From Nephrocerus scutellatus (lineage: Eukaryota; Arthropoda; Insecta; Diptera; Pipunculidae), in contig OX352761.1 in assembly GCA_947095585.1 (NCBI GenBank), forward strand, positions 21,157,277-21,221,276: a stretch of 64,000 nt of DNA, given 5' to 3'. Below the pieces are notes generated by a model. That model was not told the DNA's origin, made no database searches, and saw only the letters and a program-made list of their open reading frames with translations. This document shows positions 9,622 through 20,294 of the stretch, piece by piece. Within the stretch, counting starts at the first letter, position 1. Every line of letters starts with the position of its first letter. The translations under genes were made by a program, and so were the position numbers.

Positions 9622-11015
9622 GTAGCTACTGTCCAGTTACGTACTGCATCAGTTCAAAGAATCCGCAATATCATCCGAATGCCTAGGTATAACATCGAAC
9701 GGCTAAAGATCCCCTCAGTACGCCAACAATTAAGGGATCATTTATCGCAAGAAGCGGAAGCAATCAGCAGCTTACTGCCGACAACCATCCAATAACATTG
9801 GAAGGCTGTGAAAACATCTGGAGCGGAAAGTATTGTTGGTAGAAGCCAGGCAAGGCACAGCACGTGGCTTACCGAAGATACCTGGAGGCGGATTGAAGAA
9901 TGTAAGCTACTTCAAGCTCGTATTGTAGATATCCCAGCAGCCGCGAGCATCGAAGCAAAATGAGAGAAGTGCAGCGTAGTGTAAGACGTGACAAACGTAA
10001 TTATATTAACAACCCGGCCTCAGAAGCAGAAGAAGCAGCGAGCAGGTGCGATACCAGAACCATTTACATAATCACCAAAGAGCTGACAAGTGGTCACCGC
10101 TCTAGCTAACATGGTGCCGTACTCGTTTCAGATGAGAATCAGCTCAAGCGATGGAAGGATAATTTCTCTACGGTCCTTAACCGTGTATTCGCCAACGATA
10201 TGCACCCAAATCAAACGGAGCTGCCGGAAGTAACAATTTCCCGAATTCGCACATCAACTCCCAGTAAAGATAAGATCGGTACCGCGATCAACGCACTAAA
10301 GAACAACAAGTCGGTAGGACTAGATGGTATACCCGCAAAGCTTCTGAGTGCCGCTCCAACGACATGAGCAGAGCTTTTATATCCTCATGTAAAGAGAGCT
10401 TGGGAGGCAGAAAGTTTCCTCTGTATCCTCCTGTGTAGACCACATAAACACCCATAATTATTGAACAGTGTGCGTTGAATTCCCGTCACTACTGCACCTC
10501 AGTGTGCGTTGAATTCCGGTAACCACTGCACCTGCTCGATTTTCATCGATTTTGACAAGGCGTTTGACAGTGTCAACAGACAATGTATCTGGCTCGCCTT
10601 TCGCATGAGAGGTATACCCGATACACTAATAGCTGTTATTAGGGCTATAAATGTCATGTGCTGCATAGAGGAAAGCTGTCAGAGGTATTCGATATCGTAA
10701 GTGGGGTACGACAAGGTTGCATTCTATCGCCGATACTTTTTTTGTTGGTGATTAGCGATGTACTTCGCTCAGCTTTATCTACTGGAAACGGAGGAATTCG
10801 TTGGATTCTTACATCTCAACTCAAACATCTGGACTACGCTGACGACGTTTGTTTACTCTCACACAGGATTATGGAGCTGCACCATACAACATGACAACAA
10901 ATGTGGAAAGGAAGGCAAATGTTGCGGGTTTGAAGATTAATACTGCCAAAACCAAAATCATCAACCTCGGCACTAACTCAGTAACTCAAGTTAACTCTTG
11001 TGTTCATCTCCGGAG
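9622..11015 (+). mobile_element. RTE-B non-LTR retrotransposon, internally deleted
   Basis: The copy starts in the linker between endonuclease and reverse transcriptase (RTASVQRIRNIIRMPRYNIE). It runs through SRIRTSTPSKDKIGTAINAL and NNKSVGLDGIPAKLL, the reverse transcriptase entry. After a deletion near 10420-10510 it continues as IFIDFDKAFDSVNRQ, GVRQGCILSPILF and HLDYADDVCLLSHRI, with the catalytic YADD at 10835-10846. It ends around NTAKTKIINLGTNSVTQVN. The C-terminal part and tail are missing. An ORF-wide comparison with the antisense copies at 36012 and 60053 shows the same family. Stops and frame changes are frequent. Confidence 0.85.
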
Positions 11016-11050
11016 CGAATACGGTCCGTCAGTAAAGAGGATTGACTTGT

Positions 11051-11720
11051 CAACGGTACGGTAAAATTCTCAACGGTACGATAAAATTTTAAACGGTACA
11101 TTAAGGAACTAATCGAGGACTACATCGTACCTTTTGCACGGTGTTTTGGTGAAAACTTCCCGTTCATGCAGAGACCGCATTCGGCTGGTATAGTGTACCA
11201 GTACCTTCAAGAAGTGGGTGTGCCTCTTATGAACTGCCCCGCTCGAAGCCCGGACCTAAATCCCCTCGAGCATTTATGGGAGAGTTCGAGCCAGAGATAT
11301 TGCTCCAACGAGACTCCTGAAACTGCAATAGCCGATCGCAGAGGAATGGAAGGAAAGCGATACCTCAAGATTTAGTAAAAACTTTGGTGAAATCAATGAA
11401 GCATCGAATGGAAGCTGTCATTCGGGCTAGAGGTGAGAATATTTTTTTTTAATAAAAATGTTTTTTTGCATTTCCATGTTTAAATTCGATTTTTACCGCT
11501 AATTTTCATGCTGACAAATTCATAAAAAAACGTGTACTTCAGACCCCAAAAATCACTTTGCTGGTACGGTATAAGTACAAAAAAGGTACTACTGGATAGG
11601 TGTTGAAATAGACTTTGAATTTTCACTCAAGAAATTTTAACAAACCTTGGATTTTTTGATATTTTTGAACTTTTGTTGAAAATTGATCAATGTGCGAATT
11701 TTTTGCACCCAAGTGTACAT
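11051..11720 (+). mobile_element. Tc1-like DNA transposon remnant (3' part)
   Basis: The plus strand encodes DYIVPFARCFGENFPFMQ, then HSAGIVYQYLQEVGVPLMNC and PARSPDLNPLEHLWE. The last is the classic Tc1 block, and its Glu is the third catalytic residue in an SPDLNPxEH context. Around the second Asp the expected QDNARPH reads QRPHS, so the catalytic Asp is lost. The remainder is frameshifted. A 20-bp repeat (CAACGGTACGGTAAAATTCT and variants, 2.5 units, 11051-11100) lies at the left edge. The right edge is set by eye near CACCCAAGTGTAC (about 11708-11720), a possible terminal-repeat end. The left end is missing. Confidence 0.75.
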
Positions 11721-11994
11721 TAATCTCAGAGACGTAGGTGTGGCGGTGTCATATTTTAACATATACCATATATATTCTCGCTGATGCGACCATGAGTCGA
11801 AGGGTGAGCTAGCGGGTTATCGAGTAGGGAGTGCTGATTGGCCATACCCGACGCTCTGGCTTCTTTCCAATCAGTTTAGCTTGAAACTCCCTACCACGTT
11901 TCGAGCTACACTGATGTGATGCGTGTGTTTGTGTATAGACTTTGTAGAGATAAATCGACTTAAGTAATTAGTGTAGTATTGTAATATAACATAC

Positions 11995-12397
11995 TGTTAC
12001 GAAATTTGGCTAACTAAGAGTTCGTAATGGCTTTTGCAATTAAAACACAAGTTCGTTTATTCACAAATTACAACATTAATTCACAACTAGCAATAGTTCA
12101 CATTGGTGATTACTTATTATCCACACAAATAGCTCTTATTCACATAGTAATAGTGTAATAAATCTATTAACAGCCGTTCCAGTCAATGAATACCGTTGAA
12201 AGTTATTTATTATTAATTACCAAGGACATCCCCATTAAAAATGGAATGCTGCACAACTCTTCTGCGTTCGATTGTTTTTATAGTTTACGCTTCTTTGGCT
12301 TTTATGGTGTAAGCCAATTTAGGTAGTAGCGTAGAAGTTAGACGAATGGGTGGAAAAATGCAGACTGTTGATCCAACATTTGCATCTACTCGTAACA
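11995..12397 (-). mobile_element. Candidate solo LTR of an LTR retrotransposon, antisense
   Basis: A 403-bp unit bounded by TGTTACGA on the left and TCGTAACA on the right, the TG...CA inverted ends of an LTR. Read on the minus strand it has a TATA box (ACTATAAAAAC, about 12270-12285). Nearer its end is a polyadenylation signal AATAAA (antisense TTTATT near 12055). These are in the order expected for U3-R-U5. No gag/pol and no second LTR are seen, hence solo. The flanking bases (ATAC and TATG) are not an obvious target-site duplication, so the call is not certain. Family unknown. Confidence 0.55.
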
Positions 12398-13514
12398 TAT
12401 GACGACTTCGACAAAAACAACCTGCTCGAAAGTTGGATGAATGACGGAATGCCTGAATGTATAAACGAACGCTAGCTGTATGGCATTTATATAGTTCGGG
12501 CTGTTGACTAAGTCTGGTACACTATTAAATTAGCAAGCGCCATTAATTTTTCCATCCATAAATGGTACATAAAACACGGTACAAATGAGGAGGGCGATGC
12601 ATATATGCAACTACAACTGGTGCTGATGAAAAAGGAAATGAGTTGGATGGATGACATATGTGCTGTCATTTAAATCAAATCAAAATGACAAGTAAAATGT
12701 TAATAAAATGTTTGCAGCGTTTGTCATCAGTCAGAATGTCATCGTCGCCCATTTCCATGCTGTGTGACACTTAAAGCGTGCGACATAAATTTTTCGTCAC
12801 TGCTGCACACGTAATTAATTACCCGCGTTTTGTCACAACGCTGTGGCGGAAATATGGGAGGAGGGTTAAAACAACGGAGTGGTGATGAGACAGGCAGTGT
12901 ACTGCTGTGATTAAGAGCACTTTTATAACCGTTTCCACATCGCCGGATTCTTTATTCTGACTATTCTGGAGCAATGCACCATCGCCAGATCCAGTGCAAA
13001 AGTTATCACCAGCCGTCGAGAATAAAAATGAGAAGATGATAGGACCAGCCGACGAAGAAGCCAACAAAGATGTGCATGATGAGGAGCACTTTTGAAATGA
13101 TGTCCAACGGAGGGGAAAAATATTTGCACAATTTTCTTCCTCTTTTTCGTTGAAATTAGGGATGAGCTCATAGTCACTCGTCACACATGTGTTATGCGAG
13201 AAACAAAAATACACTCGCACTTGGATTTATGTATTTTTATGAAATTTTCCAGGAATATCAGAATTTGTTGACATTTAACAAAAAGCGGGATGTATTTTCA
13301 CTTCTACTGAAATTAAATGAATTGAATTTCAAACATTTTGACATTTGACACACAACAGGCATTTGACTTGACTTACATAAATCTAATAGCCGCGTAACAG
13401 AGGGCGCAGAATAATTGGCGTTCGGCTTGGTGGGACAACATTTTTATCTATATATGTCAGTTCATCAATGGAAACTGTCCATGGATGCAAACTGATTACG
13501 AATCCAAAAATGAA
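12398..13514. other. No recognisable gene
   Basis: Mixed-composition sequence without element matches. Two overlapping minus-strand ORFs (133 and 84 codons, 12819-13220) contain serine-rich, low-information text and look like chance. The stretch 11721-11994 before the LTR is likewise unassigned. Confidence 0.35.
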
Positions 13515-13725
13515 TGACCACATAATCACCTGTTGTGAAATGTTTAGGTAAGCATCACGATGCCTCTAATTTTACTATCTCTTATCTGGCTGCTATTTAC
13601 AAGGCATTCATTCGACCCAAACTTGCGTATAATTATCATATCTGGCCAGGTGCACCTAAAACAACATTGCACCTATTTGATCGAACGCACAACCTCACCT
13701 AAAAATTTATTGTTTACTAACATAT
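13515..13725 (+). mobile_element. LINE-E fragment, sense
   Basis: Encodes ISYLAAIYKAFIRPKLAYNY then HIWPGAPKTTLHLFDR, collinear with the minus-strand block at 1700-1400. It is short and 5' truncated, without palm motifs. It abuts the RTE-A copy starting at about 13740. Confidence 0.7.
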
Positions 13726-13897
13726 CGCAAAAATAGTCGGATGCACTGATGAACGACGACGACCACGGCAACGAAAACGGCTAAGCGATTTTAGAATTTT
13801 CTCAGGGAACGTACGCTCACTGTACATAGCTAGAGCTGCTCAACAACTAGCCGATATCCTGTCCACGCATAATGCTGACATAACAGCAAATCGTCAT

Positions 13898-14200
13898 GTG
13901 CTCGGGGTGGGGTTTCTAGTCAGCAAAAGAATGAAACCCACCGTTATCGGCTTTAAAGCAATAAATGAAAGGCTATGCACCCTTCGCGTACGGGCCAAGT
14001 TTAGAAACATAAGCCTCATAACTGTTCACGCACCTACCGAGGATTCCCCAGATGATAAAAAAGAAGAATTCTTTGAATCAGTCGAACGGGTACTCCATGC
14101 ATGCCCTAAGTATGATGTAAAAATCATTCTGGGGGATATGAATGCCAAAATAGGTAAGGAGCCAGTATTCAGGAGTACATTGGCACCCATAGCACACTAA
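13898..14200 (+). pseudogene. RTE-A endonuclease domain fragment
   Basis: A 100-codon open segment of the LINE endonuclease that nicks target DNA to prime reverse transcription. It covers the middle of the exonuclease-endonuclease-phosphatase fold. KRMKPTVIGFKAINERLCTL and the HAPT motif are followed by ILGDMNAKIGKE, where D and N are the expected active-site residues. The N-terminal catalytic Glu region (AIQEIRW in the antisense copy at 33478-33816) is deleted here. The frame is lost after 14200. Confidence 0.8.
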
Positions 14201-14836
14201 TGACAATGGACAACGAGTCATAGAGATGGCAGCAAGCAATAATTTGGTCGTTGCGAGTACAAGGTTTGCGCGTAAAAATATCCACAAAGCCACCTGGATA
14301 TCTCCCGATGGAGCCACTCGCAACCAGAACGACCGCCGCTACAACCCGAATCTGATGACGGCACGAACGTACCGTGGTGCCATCGTCGACTCGGACCACT
14401 ATCTTGTTGGTATGGTGCTCCGAGCGCGGATCGCATCATCAAGAAAGACAGCATCCGCGAATCAGATTCGAGTCAAAACGGCTGACCTTCGCAACGAAGA
14501 GACCAGAAACAACTACGGTTAAGCGATAGGACTCGCCATAAATGCAGGAAGCAGGAAGGAAGTACTGGGTTGAAATGTCGGGCGTAGAAGAGAAATGAAC
14601 ACGCCTTAAGAATACTGTCATTAGTACTGCTGACTCCATCTTAGGAAGTAGTCGTAGAGATCGGAACGAGATGGATATAAAGAGCTCAGAAGATATGAAA
14701 AAACAGTTCACCGGCGAAAGAAAGCAGCCTGGGAGAAGAATCTCGTTCGCGAAGTAGAACGGTACAGAGAGCGAGAACAACACTAGGCGCGGAAGTTCTA
14801 CCAAAGAGTCCGCGTTAATATACACCGCGTTGTACA

Positions 14837-15092
14837 TAATAATATTCGGCGCGACAGACCATTCCAATGCCTTGCTTTTCGCAAGCATTTGTGTTGCGCA
14901 TGTATATTTTTTTTGGACACAAACGGAAGGGTCCTACAATTTAAGGCCGGATCCGAACGGCGAATTGAGAAGCTTTCCGTGACAAGTTATTACTCTCGGA
15001 ACGTTTGTCACCCATTCGCGAGAGGTGGGATACCGTGAAAAATACTTTTTGGTGTTACTCAGTAGCCACGCGCATTTCCACTGACCCACGGC
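14837..15092 (-). mobile_element. tRNA-derived SINE nested in RTE-A, antisense
   Basis: Antisense copy of the window's SINE family. The (ATT)n tail is at 14837-14846 and the body contains AAGCTTTCCGTGACAAG. The tRNA-like head near 15092 retains CCACTGACCCACGGC, complementary to the A-box region. It is flanked by an 11-bp duplication of the RTE-A host: CGCGTTGTACA (14826-14836) and CGCGTTGCACA (15093-15103), one mismatch. Confidence 0.88.
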
Positions 15093-15345
15093 CGCGTTGC
15101 ACAAACTCAAATGCATCTTAGAGCGATGGGAAGATCACTTTCATGAGTTGCTAAATGGCCAGCTAACTGAGGAATTTGAGGCTCCACCAATAACCGAAGA
15201 CCACACCATTCTGCCGCCACCAAGCACAGATGAAGTTAGCAGAACGATAAATCGGCTGAAACCAGGCTGGACCAGTGGAGAGACTTTTTTCGGGAGGCCA
15301 GGACCGGACCCCGGTTGTAGAGCCAAATATGATGATGAAGGAATA

Positions 15346-16344
15346 ATAGATTTAATGCATGTTTTATGATATGAGCCTTGCTCTTGGTAGAGATTATAGT
15401 CTTTGTTTTTTCACACGACGTGACGTCTCGTAAGCACGGCTTGGGCATAACTTATATGGTGGGATCTCTGGACGCCATTGTATTAGAGCCTTAGAATAGT
15501 TGAATTTCTTTACCTGCTCTACACTTTTTCCGTCCATTGTTTTGATATACTCTATCAAATGTTAACGAAACAAGAAACGAATTGATGAATTCTATAGCTT
15601 TCTCTTCTATTCGCATTAAAAGAAAATGTGGCATCTGCAGTAAACCTCGTTATTCTGAGCCTATTCCGGAGTTGGCAATTTCATTTGTAAGTATTTTTGT
15701 AAAAAGGCAGAGCTCGAAAGCCTCACTTTAATTTGTTATTTGCTTATCACTCTATTCATATATAGGGATCGTTAAGCTATCTTTCCATCTTCTTTCTACG
15801 AGGATCTTTTCAAACAGAACCGTAAGCTTCCTTCATGAATTTACTTATTTTACTCATACGTAAGAACTTTTGAAATGTATACCTTTATAAGAAATGGTAC
15901 ACTTAATTAAAACGTCAGTAAATTATTATTAATAATATTATAAATAAATCAAAGCCTTACTCAATTGATATTCGAATTTGTTTACTGAAGCTATTTTTTT
16001 TATTAAATATTCCAAAGTGGACGTACCTGAAAATATAAAAATAAAATTTAATTTTTTGCATATTTTTAATAAAATTTATTTAGTTATTAAATAATATTTT
16101 AAGTTAAACATTGTCATCTATTTTGTTGGGCTTTTTAAAGCGGCTTCTAAACGAACAACAAAGCAAAGAAGGCAGACAACATCTGCTCGCAACTTTCCGC
16201 TAAGGAAATTGTTTTATATTCATGTACTTACTATGTAATTAACAAGTGCGGGAAGAGTTGACCTGTTAGAGCCGACATATACCTTAGCCGTAGTCCTAGT
16301 AATCAGAGAAATATACGATAAGAGTTAACAGACAAGAGATTGTT
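15346..16344. other. AT-rich spacer, nothing recognised
   Basis: No element or gene recognised. The sequence becomes very AT-rich after 15880. No ORF worth reporting. Confidence 0.4.
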
Positions 16345-16412
16345 AGTAAAAAGAAGAAAAGTATCGTAGACAAATTAGAGCCTTGGGGGACACCAGCAAT
16401 AATACGCTATTT
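16345..16412 (-). mobile_element. LINE-E palm-motif scrap
   Basis: About 70 bp whose complement reads AGVPQGSNLSTILFF, a decayed form of the GVPQGSVLSPTLF reverse transcriptase motif. The motif is also seen at about 32340-32390 (-) and near 46290 (+). Confidence 0.5.
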
Positions 16413-16439
16413 TTACATTCTCTATATCAACATCACGTG

Positions 16440-16860
16440 CCCGTGTGCCGGTGACTGGCTGGCCAAATCGTGTGATCAATTTTTAACCTACTTCCTAAAG
16501 CTCGATTTTATTCAAACTTTTCACGTACGTGTATGACCGATGACAATATTTTTTATTAAAATTTGGATTTGAGGCCCTTGGGGCTTCCATATGAATTTTT
16601 TTTAAAAAATAAGCCCGCTTTTCTTTAAATTTTGTACACACGTGTATATTCGGTGGAAACACTTTTTGTAAAAATTTTGCCCTGGGGTCCTGTATAATTT
16701 TTTTTTAAACTAATTCGATTTTCTTCAAATTTTTGATGTACTCGTATGTATATCTTCGGTGACAACACTTTTTGTAAAAATCGGGCCCCAGGGCCGAAGT
16801 GAATATACATTTTTTGAAAATTAACACGATTTTCATCAAATTTTATCTCTGATTAGATAA
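16440..16860 (-). repeat. GCCA-ended dispersed repeat, about three tandem units, antisense
   Basis: Antisense copy of a repeat seen at five places in the window. It begins with GGCTGGCCAAATCGTGTGATC (the GCCA-ended side). It has three successive versions of the ACACTTTTTGTAAAAAT...GGGCC module, at about 16540, 16665 and 16770. It has no coding sequence. Related copies are at 27560, 30961, 43905 and 47485. Confidence 0.6.
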
Positions 16861-17154
16861 TTTACCAAAAAAAAAATGGGATTTTTTTTTTAATTTTACC
16901 CCGTCCATAGCAAACTTAAGTCTTCCGTTTAAAAGACATGAAATTCTAATCCAGTGAAGAATCGTAAGGAAGCAATTTAGACAACTGGCGGCTCGCCTTT
17001 TTTTGGGCACAGACTCGACAAAGGCTGTTTTACAAATCTCTTAAGATTCCAAAAGTATAGAAGAGATAATGGTTTTGCCAGCGAAGAGGAACACAACCTC
17101 TTGAGAAATATTTGGAAAATACAATGTGGTTGAATACTTAGATTACAGAAGAGA

Positions 17155-18345
17155 TCATGAAAAAATAGTTCATAGGCGAATGAAAGTAGTCTGGGAGAGG
17201 AAACTCGTTCGTGAAGTACAGTACAGAGTACAGAGAGAGAGGACCACACCGGGAGAAAGTTCGGACAAAGAATCCGCGGTATGAAGCAGTCTACAACGCG
17301 TTGCAAATACTACAAAGGAAAAGGGTAATATGATCGCCGTGGCTCAGTGGAAATGCGCCCAGCTACAGAGTATGAGGTTCGTGGTTCGAGTCCCAGTAAC
17401 ACTAAAAGTATTTCTCACGGTGTCCCACCTCTCGAGAATGGGTGACAAACGTTCCGAGAGCAATAGCTTTTCACGGAAAGCTTCTCAATTCGCCGTTCGG
17501 ATCCGGCCTTAAATTGTAGGTGCCTCCCATGTTGTGTCCAAAAATTTACATGCACAACACAAATGGTCGCGAGAACCTAGGCATTGGACCGCAACGGTCT
17601 GTCGCACCGAATATTATTATGATCGCTGATCTTTAAGACCTCATGGATCGATGGGAAGCGATTAGCAACTTTCTTGAGTAGCTAAATGGTCAGCTTACTG
17701 ACGCTGCTTCCATCAAGCATATACTAAGTTAGCAGAGCGATAAATCGGCTCAAAAATAATAAGGCATTGGAATAAGATGGCATCCTAGCGCAGCCGACAA
17801 AATTCGCTCTACACCACGCAATTCATGAACTAATAGTGCAAGCTTGGGAGAAAGATATACAGCCAGAAGCCTAGAAAAAGGCAGCATTTGCGCTATACAA
17901 AAGAAAGGAGATATACATATATGGTAGCCACGTCTCGGGTCAAATGTAGCATAGAACTAAAAATACGCGCATGGTAACTTAAGCATAGTCTGTCAAGACT
18001 ATCAATTCTAGGAATTCAACCATTACATTAAATCTACTAATGTAGATAGGTAATACCAGTACTTACTTATGAATCCGAGACTTTAGAATAGATAGGTCAT
18101 ACCAGTACTTACATCCGAGACTTTGGTCCTTAGCAAAAATCATTCGGACCTCTTTGCCGTTTTCGAGAGAAAAGTCTTACGAAAAATTGTAAGCATTTTG
18201 TTTCTAGAAGGACGATACCGAGGGCTATCGACACGAGAAGTAAGCTGGATAGGCTCCGGTGGACAGGACACCTAACTCGCATAAGCGAAAAGGGTCCTAC
18301 TTTGCTCCTAGCTATAAGGTCAAATATGATGATGATGATGCAACT
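17155..18345 (+). mobile_element. RTE-A retrotransposon, deleted, with nested SINE
   Basis: The sense copy begins in the linker region (WERKLVREVQ-like, about 17195-17220). It is split by a SINE at 17330-17620 and resumes with the segment before the palm. A degenerate palm entry (SRAINRLKNNKALE) follows at about 17735-17775. Most of the reverse transcriptase is deleted, and the C-terminal region reads FERKVLRKI then KLDRLRWTGHL-like text near 18160-18290. It ends in ATGATGATGATG at about 18327-18340. Heavily decayed. Confidence 0.75.
17330..17620 (+). mobile_element. tRNA-derived SINE nested in RTE-A, sense
   Basis: Near full-length SINE. The head carries an RNA polymerase III A box (TGGCTCAGTGGA, 17340-17351) and B box (GGTTCGAGTCC, 17383-17393). 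The body follows, with CACGGTGTCCCACCTCTCG and GCCGTTCGGATCCGGCC, and the tail is AATATTATTAT. It is flanked by TATGATCGC at 17329-17337 and 17618-17626, which is duplicated RTE-A sequence. The left copy may include one host base change. Confidence 0.88.
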
Positions 18346-18439
18346 GAATGACATCGGACTGTAAAGCCATATACGACGCTGAAAGGATGCCTCGACAGGC
18401 TAGCTGAAGCCAAGGTTTACTCTGAACTGTGACGCCTCA

Positions 18440-19875
18440 CAAGTAGTGTTTTTTTTATTTTATAAAGAAAACCCTAGCACATATGGCAGACACTGCGACC
18501 TAAATGTCCTATTTTGTCTTAGGCTGTATTTACTCTAAGAGACGTACCGTCTCCCTACTGAAGGATAGTATTTCTTTAGTTGCAGAATTTGTCACGTTCT
18601 TATGAAAGTAGTAGAGACTGTGCTCGGATGACTCAACATCTTCGAAGCAGAACCTACATTCTGTCTCCGAGCATACACCAATTTTGTTAAGGTGACATCA
18701 CAAGCTACAATGACCTGATACATGTGCAGAATATGTATCTTTCAGAAATTGAGTCAAGAATATTCAGGTGTCCTCCCAAATAGTCACCTGGTTTATACCC
18801 GTATTTTATATGCAGCTTAATAGCGGATCTAGCAGCCGTCTTCCTGATGAAGATTTGCAAGGGTGAAAGCCCTACAACGGCTTCTAATGCAGTCGTAGGG
18901 CAGGTGCGCATGGCACCCGTTATACCTAGACAGGCAATTATTTCTGAAGCTTAGTTGCCCTTTGCCCGTTCATTTACTTTCGGCCAGTTTAGCCGTTTAT
19001 CAAGAATGACATCGAGATATTTAACTTCACTGGAGAAATCTAACGTGGTGCGTTTGTGGATGATAGGTACCAAATCGACCAGTCTTCTTTTCGTGAAAGG
19101 CACTAGAACGGTTTTGCAAGGATTGATGGACAGTCCTTCTCAGCTGCACTATTCTAAGACGTTTAGTCAAGCACCTTGCATGACACTAGTGATAGTCGTG
19201 CAGTGCTTATTAACTATTTACCCTACTAGTAATACACTCTTTGGTCAGATATGTTCGGGATCGTGCATGGTACACGAGTAGATGAACCTGGGAAATGAAC
19301 CTGGAGTGGGGTCCTGATTGTATCCGCAGGGTCCCACGTGTAGGTGCCATCGACCTTTTTTAATAAACCTACACAGTTTGTCTGATCCTTAACAAATGCC
19401 TTGTGGTTTCGTGCCGCTACTGGCATTTCAACAATGTTTTCGCATCATTTCCTCCATGTAGCACGTTTGGATCGTCTAAGTTCAGAGTTTCCTAAGCTTA
19501 GCCAGATGGTCTTTCCACCAGGCAACCTTACGTGTACACAAACTGGTTTTAAGAAAGTAAGTAGCAAATCATTTAATTGGTACAGTGCCTCATCTAAATC
19601 CCCTGTGGACTCTATATGTGTGACAAGCATATCCAATTAGGGAGGACAAGTCCCCGATACAGATTCCAGTCCGTAGACTTAGGTCGTATATGAAAGAAGC
19701 ATGTGTCAGTTTGCCGGAAATGTCAAACCTGATGTGCTGATGGTCTGACAATGAAGCTTCGTCAGACACATGCCAGTTTTCAACTATGCTGGAGATTAAT
19801 GGACTGGCGAGTGTGAGGTTGAGTATCTCTTCGCGGATCGCATTTATAGAGGTAGGTTTATAGCCCTCCCAAGTA
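18440..19875 (-). mobile_element. LINE-D retrotransposon remnant, antisense
   Basis: Read from 19875 downwards. The C-terminal part of the endonuclease (INAIREEILNLTLASP, then ENWHVSDEASLSDHQHIRF) carries the SDH catalytic motif. The segment before the reverse transcriptase comes next (LDEALYQLNDLLLTFLKPVC). The catalytic palm is missing. The C-terminal domain then begins with MRTCPTTALEAVVGLSPLQI and FIRKTAARSAIKL. RNase H is also missing, and the Cys-rich tail follows as CHLNKIGVCSETECRFCFED and VESSEHSLYY at about 18715-18600. The 3' untranslated part extends to about 18440. Two large deletions and several frame changes make it dead. Confidence 0.75.
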
Positions 19876-19889
19876 GTAAAGTGAATGCC

Positions 19890-20294
19890 TCAATATAACT
19901 GGCAATCCGATTCGAAGAAAAGAATAAAAAATTTTATCTTCGAGTAATCATCACCAATTACAATCGATTTGGCCAACTTTTGAACGCTGAGCACAATTCC
20001 AATTGTGTGCGTCGAATTCAAGTGCCAAGTGTAATAATAAGCGAAATAGAAAAACTTCTTCGACACACATTTCAGCGTTAAAAGTTTTCCAAGTGGAAAT
20101 TCTTGTATAAATTCAATGGAAGTATCGAACTTTTCACCCACTTTCGTGTGACATTTTATATCGGTGGTATATACAGAACCAGCTGTGGCGAAACTCACAA
20201 CAAAAGAAACAACTTTTCTATCAAATACAAATACAAAGAAACACAAACTCACTACTAATAGATACCTAGCGTGAGCGACATGGACTGACTTCAA
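19890..20294 (-). CDS. Candidate secreted protein, family not recognised (134 aa)
   Basis: A single uninterrupted 134-codon frame on the minus strand. The first 40 residues include a strongly hydrophobic segment (YLLVVSLCFFVFVF and VVSFVVSFATAGS) that could act as a signal peptide or anchor. The rest is regular, beta-rich-looking text: VYTTDIKCHTKVGEKFDTSI, EFIQEFPLGKLLTLKCVSKK, FFYFAYYYTWHLNSTHTIGI and VLSVQKLAKSIVIGDDYSKI. One NST sequon and four cysteines are present, three of them after the hydrophobic part. It matches none of the LINE, transposase or SINE families here, which makes it the best host-gene candidate. The start is the first ATG; a small intron near the N terminus cannot be excluded. 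It directly follows the LINE-D copy. It could still be a chance ORF or an old element gene. Confidence 0.35.
   Translation of the reverse strand: MKSVHVAHARYLLVVSLCFFVFVFDRKVVSFVVSFATAGSVYTTDIKCHTKVGEKFDTSIEFIQEFPLGKLLTLKCVSKKFFYFAYYYTWHLNSTHTIGIVLSVQKLAKSIVIGDDYSKIKFFILFFESDCQLY

Larger units (their letters stand above)
13740..15345 (+). mobile_element. RTE-A retrotransposon with endonuclease domain, deleted, carrying a nested SINE
   Basis: The copy contains the 5' coding part. It opens with a basic stretch (RRRPRQRKR-like), then FRIFSGNVRSLY, the start of the apurinic/apyrimidinic-type endonuclease. Next come HVLGVGFLVSKRMKPTVIGF, LITVHAPTEDSPDDKKEEFF and IILGDMNAKIG (about 14120-14155), the GDxNA catalytic-type motif. 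The linker follows, with GMVLRARIASSRKTASANQI. A SINE interrupts at 14837-15092. The palm entry FHELLNGQLTEEFEAPPITE is at about 15140-15200. Then there is a jump to the 3' end (GGQDR-like segment, antisense view) and an ATGATGATG tail at about 15330-15341. Most of the reverse transcriptase is deleted. Confidence 0.85.

Noticed and set aside
12819..13220. Minus-strand ORF of 133 codons
   Set aside because: Overlaps another ORF in a different frame, is serine/low-information text, and has no recognisable domain.
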